From HGM13010 sp934527315 (GTDB lineage: Bacteria > Bacillota > Clostridia > Oscillospirales > Oscillospiraceae): a DNA stretch of 64,000 nt. Both the position numbers and the translations under genes were made by a program. Under the pieces are notes generated by a model. That model worked only from the letters and a program-made list of their open reading frames with translations, was not told the origin of the DNA and searched no databases. Below are positions 23,488 through 31,290 of this stretch, piece by piece. Where the stretch lies: positions 1 to 64,000 of the forward strand of contig CAKTAK010000001.1 in the NCBI GenBank assembly GCA_934527315.1, read 5' to 3'. Every line of letters begins with the position of its first letter. The stretch's first letter is position 1.

Positions 23488-25653
23488 ATGGCGCACGAGA
23501 AAGCAAAGAAAATCGCAAACCGCACAGCCGGTGCCGCCGGCGGAACGGTACGGGGCATTTTGAAAGTGCTGCTGACCATTCTGCTGATCATTCTGCTGAC
23601 CGGATTGCTGTTTATGTGCATTTTTGCATATTATGTGAAGACCAGCTTGATGGAGGATTTGAAGGTCACGCTGTCGGATTTTAAGGTAGAGTTGTCCTCT
23701 ACGATCTGGTATCAGGACCCGGACGCTGCGGGAACCGACGATGAGTGGAAGGAACTGAGCCTGCTTTACGGCACGCAGAACCGCATCTGGGTTGACTATG
23801 ACCAGATTCCCATCAATCTGGAGCATGCCGTTGTGGCGATCGAGGATAAGCGATTCTACGAGCATCATGGCGTGGACTGGTACCGTACGGTGGCAGCCTT
23901 TGCCAATATGTTCCTGACCATGAAGAACGATTTCGGCGGCTCCACGGTGACGCAGCAGCTGCTGAAAAATATCACCGGCTACGATGACATTACCGTGCAG
24001 CGAAAGCTGGTGGAAATCTTCCGGGCACTGGAACTGGAAAAGGCCTATGATAAAAAAGAAATCATGACCTATTATCTGAACGTGGTGTATTTCGGACAAA
24101 GCTGCTACGGCGTTGAGGCGGCTGCCCAGACATACTTCGGCAAAAGCGCCAAGGATTTGAGTCTGGCAGAATGCGCCAGCATCGCCGGTATCACCAATAA
24201 CCCCAGCCGGTACAATCCCTTTATCAGCCGTGCCAACAACAAGGAGCGGCAGGAAACCATTTTGTGGGAGATGTACGACCAGGGCTATATCACCCATGAC
24301 GAGTACGTGGACGCTGTGAACGAGGAGCTGGTGTTCGTCCGTTCCGAGAGCAGCGAAAATGTGCAGCACGTTTACAACTGGTATGAAGAGGTGGTCATCA
24401 ATGACGTGCTCAATCAGCTGATGGAGGAGCGGGACATCAACCGGGAGGCAGCCAGCATGCTGCTGTTCAACGGCGGATATCAGATTTACTCGTTCTATAA
24501 TCCCAAGATTCAGAACGCGGTGGACAATATTTACACCAACCCGGACAATCTGCCCAAGCCGTACAGACAGCCCACAGCCAATGCAGACGGTACCATTCCG
24601 TCTTTGCAGTCCGCAATTGTGGTGATGGACCCCTATACCGGCGCCATTGTGGCTTTGAGCGGCGGCACCGGCGAGAAAACCGTAAACTTCCCCTTGAACC
24701 GCGCCACCGGCGCATATCGGTCTCCCGGCTCTTCCTTTAAGCCGCTGGCTTCTTACGGTCCGGCAATGGAATACGGTCTGATTACCCCCAACACGGAAGT
24801 AAAGGACGCCCCGGACATTACCCTGAGCGGAACCACGTGGTATCCCAGAAACGCAAGCAGCGGCTATCGGGGCTGGATTACCATTCGTCAAGGCTTGGCG
24901 CTGTCTCTGAACACTGTGGCGGCGCAGATTATCGACAAGCTGACCCCTCAGGCATCGTATGAATTCTTGACGGAAAAGCTGGGCTTTACCAGTCTGGTGG
25001 CCGATGACTGCAACTATGCGCCTTTGGCTCTGGGCGAGCTGACCCACGGCGTAACCGTCCGGGAAATGACCCAGGCTTACTGCGCATTTCTGAATGAGGG
25101 TACCTTCACTTACGGCCGGACGTACAGCCGCGTGACGGATTCCAAGGGCAACGTGATTCTGAACAATGAGCCGGATACCATTCAGGCGTTCTCCAAGGAT
25201 ACCGCCGCCAATATGGTGGATATGCTCCACTACAACGTGACCAACGGTATCGCCAGCGCCGCATCGCTGAAGGATATGCCCTCCGCCGGTAAAACCGGCA
25301 GCTCCACGGACTGGAGAAACCGGTACTTCGCAGGCTTTACCCCCTATTACTGCGCAGCGGTTTGGACCGGCTATGACCAGAACCAGGCCATGAGTTTCTC
25401 CGGCAACCCGGCACTGGATATCTGGAAGAGCGTGATGGACGGCATTGACAGCGCGCTGGAGCTGCCCAACAAATCCTTTGTCTCCGGCACCAGTACGAAA
25501 TCCACCGGAATTTTCGGCAGCCATCTGGACGATGTGGAGCCCACGCCGTCTCCCACGCCGACCCCGGAGGCAACGGAAGAACCGGTGCACACTACGGACC
25601 CCACTCCGGTTGAGACGGAGACTCCCGCAGTACCCGAGGAACCGGCAGCATAA
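23488..25653 (+). CDS. Class A penicillin-binding protein (PBP1A family)
   Basis: A 721-residue bifunctional peptidoglycan synthase. A cytoplasmic tail and TM helix (residues 25-50) are followed by the GT51 glycosyltransferase with catalytic Glu119 in EDKRFYEHHG and GGSTVTQQLLKN. The transpeptidase has SSFKP (SxxK), SLN and KTGSS. The C-terminal 40 residues are a Pro/Thr/Glu-rich tail (PTPSPTPTPEATEEP), probably wall-spanning. ATG 23488 follows AAGGAAAGG. It is the only class A PBP in the window. Confidence 0.95.
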   Translation: MAHEKAKKIANRTAGAAGGTVRGILKVLLTILLIILLTGLLFMCIFAYYVKTSLMEDLKVTLSDFKVELSSTIWYQDPDAAGTDDEWKELSLLYGTQNRIWVDYDQIPINLEHAVVAIEDKRFYEHHGVDWYRTVAAFANMFLTMKNDFGGSTVTQQLLKNITGYDDITVQRKLVEIFRALELEKAYDKKEIMTYYLNVVYFGQSCYGVEAAAQTYFGKSAKDLSLAECASIAGITNNPSRYNPFISRANNKERQETILWEMYDQGYITHDEYVDAVNEELVFVRSESSENVQHVYNWYEEVVINDVLNQLMEERDINREAASMLLFNGGYQIYSFYNPKIQNAVDNIYTNPDNLPKPYRQPTANADGTIPSLQSAIVVMDPYTGAIVALSGGTGEKTVNFPLNRATGAYRSPGSSFKPLASYGPAMEYGLITPNTEVKDAPDITLSGTTWYPRNASSGYRGWITIRQGLALSLNTVAAQIIDKLTPQASYEFLTEKLGFTSLVADDCNYAPLALGELTHGVTVREMTQAYCAFLNEGTFTYGRTYSRVTDSKGNVILNNEPDTIQAFSKDTAANMVDMLHYNVTNGIASAASLKDMPSAGKTGSSTDWRNRYFAGFTPYYCAAVWTGYDQNQAMSFSGNPALDIWKSVMDGIDSALELPNKSFVSGTSTKSTGIFGSHLDDVEPTPSPTPTPEATEEPVHTTDPTPVETETPAVPEEPAA

Positions 25654-25692
25654 AGATTGCAGCAGGAAAATAACAAAGTTGTAATTTATTTG

Positions 25693-25730
25693 ACACCCGT
25701 ATCTTTTTGGATACGGGTGTTCTTTTTTTC
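25693..25730 (+). terminator. Intrinsic terminator after PBP gene
   Basis: Stem ACACCCGTATC/GATACGGGTGT followed by TCTTTTTTT. Confidence 0.9.
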
Positions 25731-25804
25731 GGGATTATGGCGGAAATACTTGGAAAATCAAGAAAAAATGAGAGAAAAACCCGGAGTTTTCCGGGTGTGG
25801 GGAG

Positions 25805-25833
25805 TTGACAGAAAATCGGATTAGTGTTACAAT
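25805..25833 (+). promoter_or_regulatory. Strong sigma-A promoter
   Basis: Consensus TTGACA (25805-25810), a 17-base spacer and TACAAT (25828-25833) with a TGT extended -10, only 30 bases before the ATG of the small gene at 25863. Confidence 0.85.
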
Positions 25834-25862
25834 TTGGTGACAATAATTGGGAGGTATTACGG

Positions 25863-26147
25863 ATGGCGAAAAACGCATTGGAATATAAAGGTCACCCTCT
25901 TCGTAGAAAAGATAACTTGATTTACTTCGGCGATATGTCCGATCCATATATTGTACAGATTCAGATCATGGACAGCAAAAAGGTCAAAGATCTGGACGTG
26001 GCAACCAAGGTTTCCGTGCAGCTGCAGCTGACGGACCCGGAAATCAAAACGAAAGACCGTATCGTCAAAAAGAGCGAAAAAGACAGTCTGTACGCTGCCA
26101 TGGATTTGGCAACCATCTGGCTGGAGCGGGCACTGACCACGAAATAA
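25863..26147 (+). CDS. Conserved hypothetical protein, 94 residues
   Basis: I do not recognise this family. The protein is soluble, begins MAKNALEYKGHPLRRKDNLI, and is a mixed basic/acidic alpha-beta protein without cysteines, signal peptide or transmembrane helix. The middle (VSVQLQLTDPEIKTKDRIVK) looks like beta strands and the end (AAMDLATIWLERAL) like a helix. ATG 25863 follows GGGAGG. It has a near-consensus promoter, so it is probably well expressed. The gene for a secreted NlpC/P60 hydrolase follows after 73 bases. Confidence 0.75.
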   Translation: MAKNALEYKGHPLRRKDNLIYFGDMSDPYIVQIQIMDSKKVKDLDVATKVSVQLQLTDPEIKTKDRIVKKSEKDSLYAAMDLATIWLERALTTK

Positions 26148-26183
26148 AAAAACCGTAAATCTATCAGAAAGGCAAGGTGAGGC

Positions 26184-26203
26184 ATCTTCCGAAACGTCGG
26201 AAG
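26184..26203 (+). promoter_or_regulatory. Stem-loop between Shine-Dalgarno-like sequence and start codon
   Basis: TCTTCCG/CGGAAGA form a 7-bp stem with an AAACGT loop. A good Shine-Dalgarno sequence (AAGGTGAGG, 26173-26181) lies before it, about 39 bases upstream of the ATG at 26221, too far unless the hairpin folds. Sequence after the hairpin is CA-rich and unstructured. Confidence 0.5.
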
Positions 26204-26220
26204 AACCGCACAACAACAGC

Positions 26221-27117
26221 ATGAACAAACACTCCATCAAAAAGCATACATTGAGCCTGTGTCTGACGGCTATTTTGGCAACGTCGGTGTTCGCAGTTCC
26301 TGCCAGCGCAGCGTCTGTGGGCGGGGCAACTCTGACCACCGGTGTCCGGCTCCGTGCCGGCGCGGGTACAGGCTATGAATCCATCACCATCGGCAATCAG
26401 GGCGATTCCGTCATTGTTCTGGGCAACAGCAACAACGGCTGGAATCCGGTGATTTACAAGGGCATTCAGGGCTATATGTCCACCCAGTATCTGAAGTACA
26501 GCCAGACCTTGACCGATGATTTCGGCATCGGCACCATCACCGGAACCAATGTGCGTATGCGCGCCGGCGCCGGAACCAATACCGCGATTCTGGGTACATA
26601 CAACAGCGGAACCACCATGAATGTGACCGGTGTTTCCGGCAACTGGTATCAAGTCAGCTGCAACGGCGTAACCGGTTATGTCCATTCTGATTACATGAAG
26701 GTTTCCCCCGGCGGCGATGTGTATGCGCAGACCTTGGGAGTGACCAATACAGCCTCCGCGCTGACCACCACGGCAAAAAATCTGCTGGGTGTGCGCTATG
26801 TGTACGGCGGCACTACCACCAACGGCTTTGACTGCTCCGGCTTTACCCAGTATGTGTTTGCCCAGAACGGCATTGCCTTGGACCGCACTGCGGCGCAGCA
26901 GTACACCAACAACGGCACTAGCGTCAGCAAAAGCGACCTGCAGGTGGGCGATTTGGTGTTCTTCTCCAGCTCCAGCCAGTCTGTGGGCCATGTGGGCATG
27001 TATATCGGCGACGGTCAGTTCATTCATGCCTCCTCCGGCGGCGGAAAGGTCATCATTACGGACTTGAATTCTTCCTACTATGTGCGCAACTATGTGGGTG
27101 CCAAGCGAGTGCTCTAA
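26221..27117 (+). CDS. Secreted SH3-NlpC/P60 cell-wall hydrolase
   Basis: A 298-residue secreted protein: signal peptide with cleavage near AVPASA-A (residue 31), two bacterial SH3 domains (about 35-95 and 100-165, each with a VRLRAGAG/VRMRAGAG motif), and an NlpC/P60 peptidase domain (about 185-298) with catalytic Cys in GFDCSGFTQYV and His in SVGHVGMYIG. Such enzymes cut the D-Glu-diamino acid bond of stem peptides. No Shine-Dalgarno sequence lies at normal distance; see the hairpin at 26184. It overlaps the convergent glycosyltransferase gene by 4 bases. Confidence 0.92.
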   Translation: MNKHSIKKHTLSLCLTAILATSVFAVPASAASVGGATLTTGVRLRAGAGTGYESITIGNQGDSVIVLGNSNNGWNPVIYKGIQGYMSTQYLKYSQTLTDDFGIGTITGTNVRMRAGAGTNTAILGTYNSGTTMNVTGVSGNWYQVSCNGVTGYVHSDYMKVSPGGDVYAQTLGVTNTASALTTTAKNLLGVRYVYGGTTTNGFDCSGFTQYVFAQNGIALDRTAAQQYTNNGTSVSKSDLQVGDLVFFSSSSQSVGHVGMYIGDGQFIHASSGGGKVIITDLNSSYYVRNYVGAKRVL

Positions 27118-28193
27118 CCTTGCAGCGCTTGTTCATACCAACGCAGATTCTCCTTCAGACGTTCGTCTGAGGGAGATTTTTTTACGGCTGCACGGCCGTA
27201 GGCTGCGGCATCTTCCATACGTCCCAAGTGATAGCAGGCAAGGGCTGCCAAGTCCTCCGGCAGGCTGCCCCAGCTGTCCGCCTCGCTGATGTAGGACATG
27301 GGACGCCGGGTGATGGCCAACGCTTGCTCGCAGGCGAACAGACAGCCGCTCCAACGGCTGTTTTGATAGCAGTCAACCGCCAGGTCTACCCAAGGCTCCC
27401 GCAGCCACGGAGCCTCTCCACAGGCGCGAAGAAGGTACCGCAGAGCTTCCCGGGAATGGCCCAGTGCTTGGTGGGATTTTGCAATATACCGCATGGAGGC
27501 GCATCGCTCATCGGCCCATTGGGATTCCGGCATTCGCAGATGGGATTGCAGGGTCTGAATACAGTTGTTCCACTGTCCGCGGTAAAAATATTCCCGGCCC
27601 AGATAGTGGCGGTTTCGGTCGTCGTGGGGGTCTTCTGCCACGGCCAATTCCAACAGCGGCAGATATTGCCCCCGGGACTTCTCCGGGTCGGGGTGATGGT
27701 CCAGCTGAATCCCCTCCACGCAGAGGGTGCGGGGCTGTCCGGGCCCTTGATAGGTCAGAACCTCGTGAACCGGGTGGGTCCAACGGAATCCGTGCCGGGC
27801 ATGGATTTTCTCCCGCCAGAATACGTAGCCCTCCCTGCCGTCCGGCAGGAAATTCCACGTGTATCGGAAATAGATTTGCTGGAGTGCAGGCGTCCAGACC
27901 TGCTCCAAAAGCTGCCGCCAACCGGGGTGAAATACCTCGTCCAAATCCGTGGAAACGCAGAAATCGGCGTCCTCCGGCACCAATGCAAGGGCCCGGTTTC
28001 GGGCGGTGTCAAACCGCCAGGGCTGAATGATTTCTTGGGTGACGAAAATGCCCCGGCGGCGGAGTTTTTCCACCGTATCGTCGGTGGAGCCCGTGTCCAG
28101 AACGTAAATTTCGTCTGCCTCCCCCATGGAATCCGCCCATCGGTCCACAAATGCGGATTCGTTTTTACAAATGGCATAGACTGCGATTTTCAA
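27114..28193 (-). CDS. Family 2 glycosyltransferase with TPR-like C-terminus, probable spore-surface glycosyltransferase
   Basis: A 359-residue protein. Residues 1-200 are a GT-A domain: KIAVYAICKNESAFVDRW, DTGSTDDTVEKLR, and the metal-binding DLD in VSTDLDEVF. The remainder has helical repeats of TPR character (NCIQTLQSHL, HSREALRYLLRACG, AAAYGRAAVKKSP). No signal peptide, so it works in the cytoplasm. It lies downstream of a collagen-like gene; in Clostridioides difficile sgtA and bclA3 form a similar pair, with the transferase glycosylating the collagen-like protein. It has its own sigma-K-like promoter. Glycan and acceptor are inferred. Confidence 0.85.
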   Translation of the reverse strand: MKIAVYAICKNESAFVDRWADSMGEADEIYVLDTGSTDDTVEKLRRRGIFVTQEIIQPWRFDTARNRALALVPEDADFCVSTDLDEVFHPGWRQLLEQVWTPALQQIYFRYTWNFLPDGREGYVFWREKIHARHGFRWTHPVHEVLTYQGPGQPRTLCVEGIQLDHHPDPEKSRGQYLPLLELAVAEDPHDDRNRHYLGREYFYRGQWNNCIQTLQSHLRMPESQWADERCASMRYIAKSHQALGHSREALRYLLRACGEAPWLREPWVDLAVDCYQNSRWSGCLFACEQALAITRRPMSYISEADSWGSLPEDLAALACYHLGRMEDAAAYGRAAVKKSPSDERLKENLRWYEQALQG

Positions 28194-28216
28194 AGAAATT
28201 CCCCCAATCCTGCTGA

Positions 28217-28244
28217 TATTCTATGCGGAAGGGGGCCAAAACGT
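28217..28244 (-). promoter_or_regulatory. Sigma-K-like promoter of the glycosyltransferase gene
   Basis: On the reverse strand GCAC ends at 28243, followed by 17 bases and CATAGAATA (28225-28217). This fits the Bacillus sigma-K consensus AC-N16/17-CATAnnnTA completely. It lies 24 bases upstream of the ATG. Confidence 0.6.
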
Positions 28245-28246
28245 GC

Positions 28247-28277
28247 AAACAGAGCTGCAGAATTTGCAGCTCTGTTT
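28247..28277 (-). terminator. Stem-loop between collagen-like and glycosyltransferase genes
   Basis: A 13-bp stem (AAACAGAGCTGCA with complement) directly after the collagen-like stop codon. Only three T residues follow on the reverse strand, so it may be a partial terminator or a 3' end stabiliser. Confidence 0.6.
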
Positions 28278-28283
28278 CCGTAT

Positions 28284-28910
28284 TCAGGTTGCCAGCAGTC
28301 CGGCGGCGCGGAGAGAGGCCAGCAGGGCGTTGACCGTGCCGATGACATCGGCCAAATCGGCGGATCCGGCCAGATCAGCCACAGCAGCACCGGGGGTAAC
28401 CACACCTGCAGGTCCGGCGGGCCCGGTAGGTCCGATTGCCCCGGCTGCGCCCGCAGGTCCGGCAGGCCCGGTGGGTCCCATTGCCCCGGCAGCGCCCGCA
28501 GGTCCGGCAGGCCCGGCAGGTCCCGTAGGTCCGATTTCCCCGGCTGCGCCGGCGGGTCCGGCAGGCCCGGTAGGTCCGATTGCCCCGGTTGCGCCGGCGG
28601 GTCCGGCAGGCCCGGTAGGTCCGATTGCCCCGGTTGCGCCGGCGGGTCCGGCAGGCCCGGTAGGTCCCATTGCCCCGGCTGCGCCCGCAGGTCCGGCAGG
28701 CCCGGTAGGTCCCATTGCCCCGGCTGCGCCCGCAGGTCCGGCAGGCCCGGTAGGTCCGATTGCCCCGGCTGCGCCCGTAGGTCCGGCAGGCCCCGTAGGT
28801 CCCATACGTCCGGCCGGTCCTTGCGGACCGGGACAGCCGCAGCATCCGCACCAGCAGGGGCGTTCCGGCGGTCGAATGATGTTCATGTTTTCAAATTCGC
28901 AGTCAGCCAT
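28284..28910 (-). CDS. Collagen-like repeat protein, probable exosporium/spore-surface BclA-like protein
   Basis: A 208-residue protein. A short Cys-rich head (RPCWCGCCGCPGPQG, residues 18-32) is followed by about 45 uninterrupted Gly-X-Y triplets, mostly GPT, GPA and GAA, arranged in a 15-residue period (GPTGPAGPAGAAGAI). The hydrophobic C-terminal cap (DVIGTVNALLASLRAAGLLA) is probably for trimerisation. There is no secretion signal, as in BclA proteins assembled on spores. Thr in GPT triplets is the known O-glycosylation site in BclA. The sigma-K-like promoter and neighbouring glycosyltransferase support a spore filament role. ATG 28910 has AGGAGG 5 bases upstream. Confidence 0.9.
   Translation of the reverse strand: MADCEFENMNIIRPPERPCWCGCCGCPGPQGPAGRMGPTGPAGPTGAAGAIGPTGPAGPAGAAGAMGPTGPAGPAGAAGAMGPTGPAGPAGATGAIGPTGPAGPAGATGAIGPTGPAGPAGAAGEIGPTGPAGPAGPAGAAGAMGPTGPAGPAGAAGAIGPTGPAGPAGVVTPGAAVADLAGSADLADVIGTVNALLASLRAAGLLAT
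28403..28820. repeat. 45-bp tandem repeats encoding collagen triplets
   Basis: About nine imperfect copies of a GC-rich 45-bp unit, one copy shortened or extended by a GPA triplet near 28510-28525. Such arrays change length by slippage, and are known to vary in number between strains in bclA genes. Confidence 0.85.
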
Positions 28911-28959
28911 GATATCCTCCTATTTTGAATTCCGGAGTGTCCGAGAACTTGCTCCGAGG

Positions 28960-28988
28960 TATTTTATGCAGCAGGCGAATATCCGGTG
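28960..28988 (-). promoter_or_regulatory. Sigma-K-like promoter of the collagen-like gene
   Basis: Reverse strand: CACC (28988-28985), with AC 17 bases before CATAAAATA (28968-28960). It matches AC-N16/17-CATAnnnTA with no mismatch and lies 50 bases before the start codon. The spacing is identical to that in front of the glycosyltransferase gene. Confidence 0.65.
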
Positions 28989-28998
28989 CGAAATGAAA

Positions 28999-29030
28999 AA
29001 ATCCCACCGGAGCATTGGCTCCGATGGGAT
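28999..29030 (-). terminator. Intrinsic terminator after metK
   Basis: Reverse strand stem ATCCCATCGGAGC/GCTCCGGTGGGAT with ATT-type loop followed by TTTTTT. Confidence 0.85.
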
Positions 29031-29050
29031 AACTGTGCGGAATGATGCAA

Positions 29051-30223
29051 TTACAGAGCAGCCTTCAGTGCCTCGACTTTGTCCAGCTGTTCCCATTTTA
29101 CACCCAGATCTTCCCGGCCCATGTGACCGTAAGCGGCCAACTTCCGATAGATGGGCTTTTTCAGATCCAGATCGCGAATGATTGCGGTGGGGCGCAGGTC
29201 GAATACCTTGCGCACGGCCTCGCTCAGCTGTGCGTCGGATACGGTGCCGGTGCCGCTGGTGTCAATCATGATGCTCACAGGCTCAGCCACACCGATGGCG
29301 TAAGCCAGCTGCACCAGACATTTCTCTGCCAGACCGGCAGCCACAATGTTCTTTGCAATGTAACGTGCTGCGTAAGCTGCAGAACGGTCCACCTTGGTGG
29401 GGTCCTTGCCGGAGAATGCGCCGCCGCCGTGGGGAGCGCTGCCGCCGTAGGTGTCCACGATGATTTTACGGCCGGTCAGACCGGAGTCGCCCTGAGGTCC
29501 GCCGATTACGAAACGACCGGTGGGGTTGATGAAGTACTTGGTCTCTTCGTCCAGCAGATTTGCGGGAACGATGGGGCGAATGACGCACTCAATCATATCC
29601 TTGCGAATCTGCTCCAGCGTTACTTCGGGAGCATGCTGGGTGGAGATTACGATGGTGTCCACACGAACGGGAGTGCCGTTTTCGTCATATTCCACGGTAA
29701 CCTGCGTTTTGCCGTCGGGACGGAGATAGTCCAAAGAGCCGTCCTTCCGCACGTCGGTCAGGCGCTTTGCCAGCTTGTGTGCCAGAGAGATGGCCAGAGG
29801 CATATACTCCGGGGTCTCCTTGCAGGCATAGCCGAACATCATGCCCTGGTCGCCGGCGCCGTTGCCCAGATCGCCGCCCTCTTTGGATTCCAGAGAGTTG
29901 TCCACGCCCAGTGCGATGTCTGCGGACTGCTCGTCAATGTTGGTAATCACAGCGCAGGTTTCGCAGTCAAAGCCGAACTTTGCGCGGTCATAGCCGATTT
30001 CCCGAATGACGTCCCGGGCAATTTTGGGAATGTCCACGTAGCAGGTCGTGGAGATTTCGCCCATGATGTGCACCAGACCCGTGGAAACGGTGGTTTCGCA
30101 AGCCACGCGGCCATTGGGGTCTTTTTCCAGAATTGCGTCCAGAACAGCGTCAGAAATCTGGTCGCAGATTTTATCCGGATGTCCTTCGGTTACGGATTCG
30201 GAAGTAAACAAATATTTTGCCAT
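29051..30223 (-). CDS. metK: S-adenosylmethionine synthetase
   Basis: A 390-residue MetK. Landmarks are FTSESVTEGHPDKICDQISD at the N-terminus, the K+/ATP loop GAGDQGMMFGYA, the P-loop-like GGPQGDSGLTGRKI and GGGAFSGKDPTKVDRSAAY. It makes SAM from methionine and ATP in the cytoplasm. It is a single-gene unit behind a SAM-I riboswitch with a terminator, so its own product shuts it off. Full length and without anomalies. Confidence 0.98.
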   Translation of the reverse strand: MAKYLFTSESVTEGHPDKICDQISDAVLDAILEKDPNGRVACETTVSTGLVHIMGEISTTCYVDIPKIARDVIREIGYDRAKFGFDCETCAVITNIDEQSADIALGVDNSLESKEGGDLGNGAGDQGMMFGYACKETPEYMPLAISLAHKLAKRLTDVRKDGSLDYLRPDGKTQVTVEYDENGTPVRVDTIVISTQHAPEVTLEQIRKDMIECVIRPIVPANLLDEETKYFINPTGRFVIGGPQGDSGLTGRKIIVDTYGGSAPHGGGAFSGKDPTKVDRSAAYAARYIAKNIVAAGLAEKCLVQLAYAIGVAEPVSIMIDTSGTGTVSDAQLSEAVRKVFDLRPTAIIRDLDLKKPIYRKLAAYGHMGREDLGVKWEQLDKVEALKAAL

Positions 30224-30283
30224 GTTGAATAATCCACCTTTATATAGATTTGCGCGTCACGCGCATAGTTTACGAAAGAGAGG

Positions 30284-30314
30284 GTAAAAAAATCTCCGCC
30301 AAAAACCGGCGGAG
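30284..30314 (-). terminator. Riboswitch-controlled terminator of metK leader
   Basis: Reverse strand stem CTCCGCCGG/CCGGCGGAG type hairpin around a T-rich loop, followed by seven T residues. It is the OFF-state element of the SAM-I riboswitch just upstream. Confidence 0.9.
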
Positions 30315-30326
30315 CAGAACAGGACA

Positions 30327-30420
30327 CCTTATCTTTCGATTGCATACCGCCGGATTTAGCACCTTGAATAACAGGTTGCCGGGTTTCACAGGGCCGTTCC
30401 CTCCACCACTCTTGATAAGG
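30327..30420 (-). promoter_or_regulatory. SAM-I (S-box) riboswitch
   Basis: The reverse strand shows the S-box core: CCTTATCAAGAG at the 5' end, GGTGGAGGGA, GAAACCCGGCAACC, GGTGCTAAATCC and GAAAGATAAGG at the 3' end. The CTTATC/GATAAG closing stem P1 is perfect. SAM binding stabilises P1 and lets the downstream terminator form. Confidence 0.96.
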
Positions 30421-30465
30421 CTTGTATTTGGTTATCTCTCTTGCTGTCTTTGCAACAGCATGGCT

Positions 30466-30494
30466 ATTATATCGGAGGGGGGGTATTCTGTCAA
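30466..30494 (-). promoter_or_regulatory. Promoter of metK leader
   Basis: Reverse strand TTGACA (30494-30489), a 17-base spacer and TATAAT (30471-30466): a perfect sigma-A consensus. Confidence 0.92.
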
Positions 30495-30555
30495 TATACA
30501 AATTTCGACAATTGTATGCAATGGGTTCAAAAAATAAAAAAATTCCGAAAAACCC

Positions 30556-30584
30556 TTGATAAAACAGCGGTGCAGTGGTAATAT
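30556..30584 (+). promoter_or_regulatory. Promoter of PAP2-like gene
   Basis: TTGATA (30556-30561), 17-base spacer, TAATAT (30579-30584) with TGG extended -10; divergent from the metK promoter. Confidence 0.65.
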
Positions 30585-30642
30585 TATGTTATCTGGTAAT
30601 GAATACTAGATAAACTACTATGAAAAATTCAGGAGGCGCAGA

Positions 30643-31224
30643 ATGAGAAAAATTGATATCTTCGCGAAGTTCATTCGCGTCGTAACCATTCCGGCAATGA
30701 CCAGCGGCTGCGCAATGACGCTGCTGTGGCTGTCGGATACTGTGATTTACACCCGGGTGCTGGACTATGTAATGGTGATGCTGGGCTTGACGGTCATTCC
30801 GCTGCTGTCTTATGGGGTCAGCGCGGCGGTACCGTCTCTGCGGAAAACCGGCAGAGAGGGGCAGCGAAAAATGGCCATGTACTTTTCTGCGGCGGGATAT
30901 GTCATCAGCTTTGCCTATGCCATGCTGATGCCCACCACGGCGCCCTATCGGGCAATGACCGGAACGTATGTGATTTCCATTGTACTGCTGTTGGTGCTGA
31001 ACAAGGGATTCCACTTCAAGGCAAGCGGTCATGCATGCTCCACGGTGGGACCGTTGGTGGCAATGAGCTATTTCCTCGGCGGTTGGACTGTTCCTGCGGG
31101 ATTGGTAATTTGCGCATTGGTGATTTGGTCTTCTATGGAACTGAAACAGCATCGGTTCGGGGAACTGATGACCGGCTCGGCGGTGTCCGGTTTGGCTTTT
31201 GCATTTCTCATTGCATTGATTTGA
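30643..31224 (+). CDS. PAP2-like integral membrane protein
   Basis: A 193-residue protein with about five transmembrane helices. The segment FKASGHACSTVGPLVAMSYF resembles the PSGH motif of PAP2 phosphatases, and SSMELKQHRFGELMTGSAVS resembles their SRxxxxxHxxxD motif, with His kept but Arg and the final Asp not obvious. The first PAP2 motif (K-x6-RP) was not found. It may be an inactive or divergent lipid phosphatase. Monocistronic, closed by a terminator. Confidence 0.6.
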   Translation: MRKIDIFAKFIRVVTIPAMTSGCAMTLLWLSDTVIYTRVLDYVMVMLGLTVIPLLSYGVSAAVPSLRKTGREGQRKMAMYFSAAGYVISFAYAMLMPTTAPYRAMTGTYVISIVLLLVLNKGFHFKASGHACSTVGPLVAMSYFLGGWTVPAGLVICALVIWSSMELKQHRFGELMTGSAVSGLAFAFLIALI

Positions 31225-31257
31225 ACGGGGCAAGCATCACAACTGAATCAACGAAAA

Positions 31258-31290
31258 AGGCTCAGACTGTGGCGGTCTGAGCCTTCCTTT
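31258..31290. terminator. Bidirectional terminator between convergent genes
   Basis: Stem AAGGCTCAGAC/GTCTGAGCCTT with a 6-base loop; A-run before and T-run after serve both the PAP2-like gene (+) and the cls operon (-). Confidence 0.88.

Noticed and set aside
28403..28820. Regular 45-bp repeats that might suggest a CRISPR array
   Set aside because: No spacers; the repeats are coding and translate to uninterrupted Gly-X-Y triplets.
27228..28928. Plus-strand frame over the glycosyltransferase and collagen-like genes
   Set aside because: It is antisense to two genes with good starts, promoters and domains, and its Gly/Arg repeats mirror the collagen repeat.
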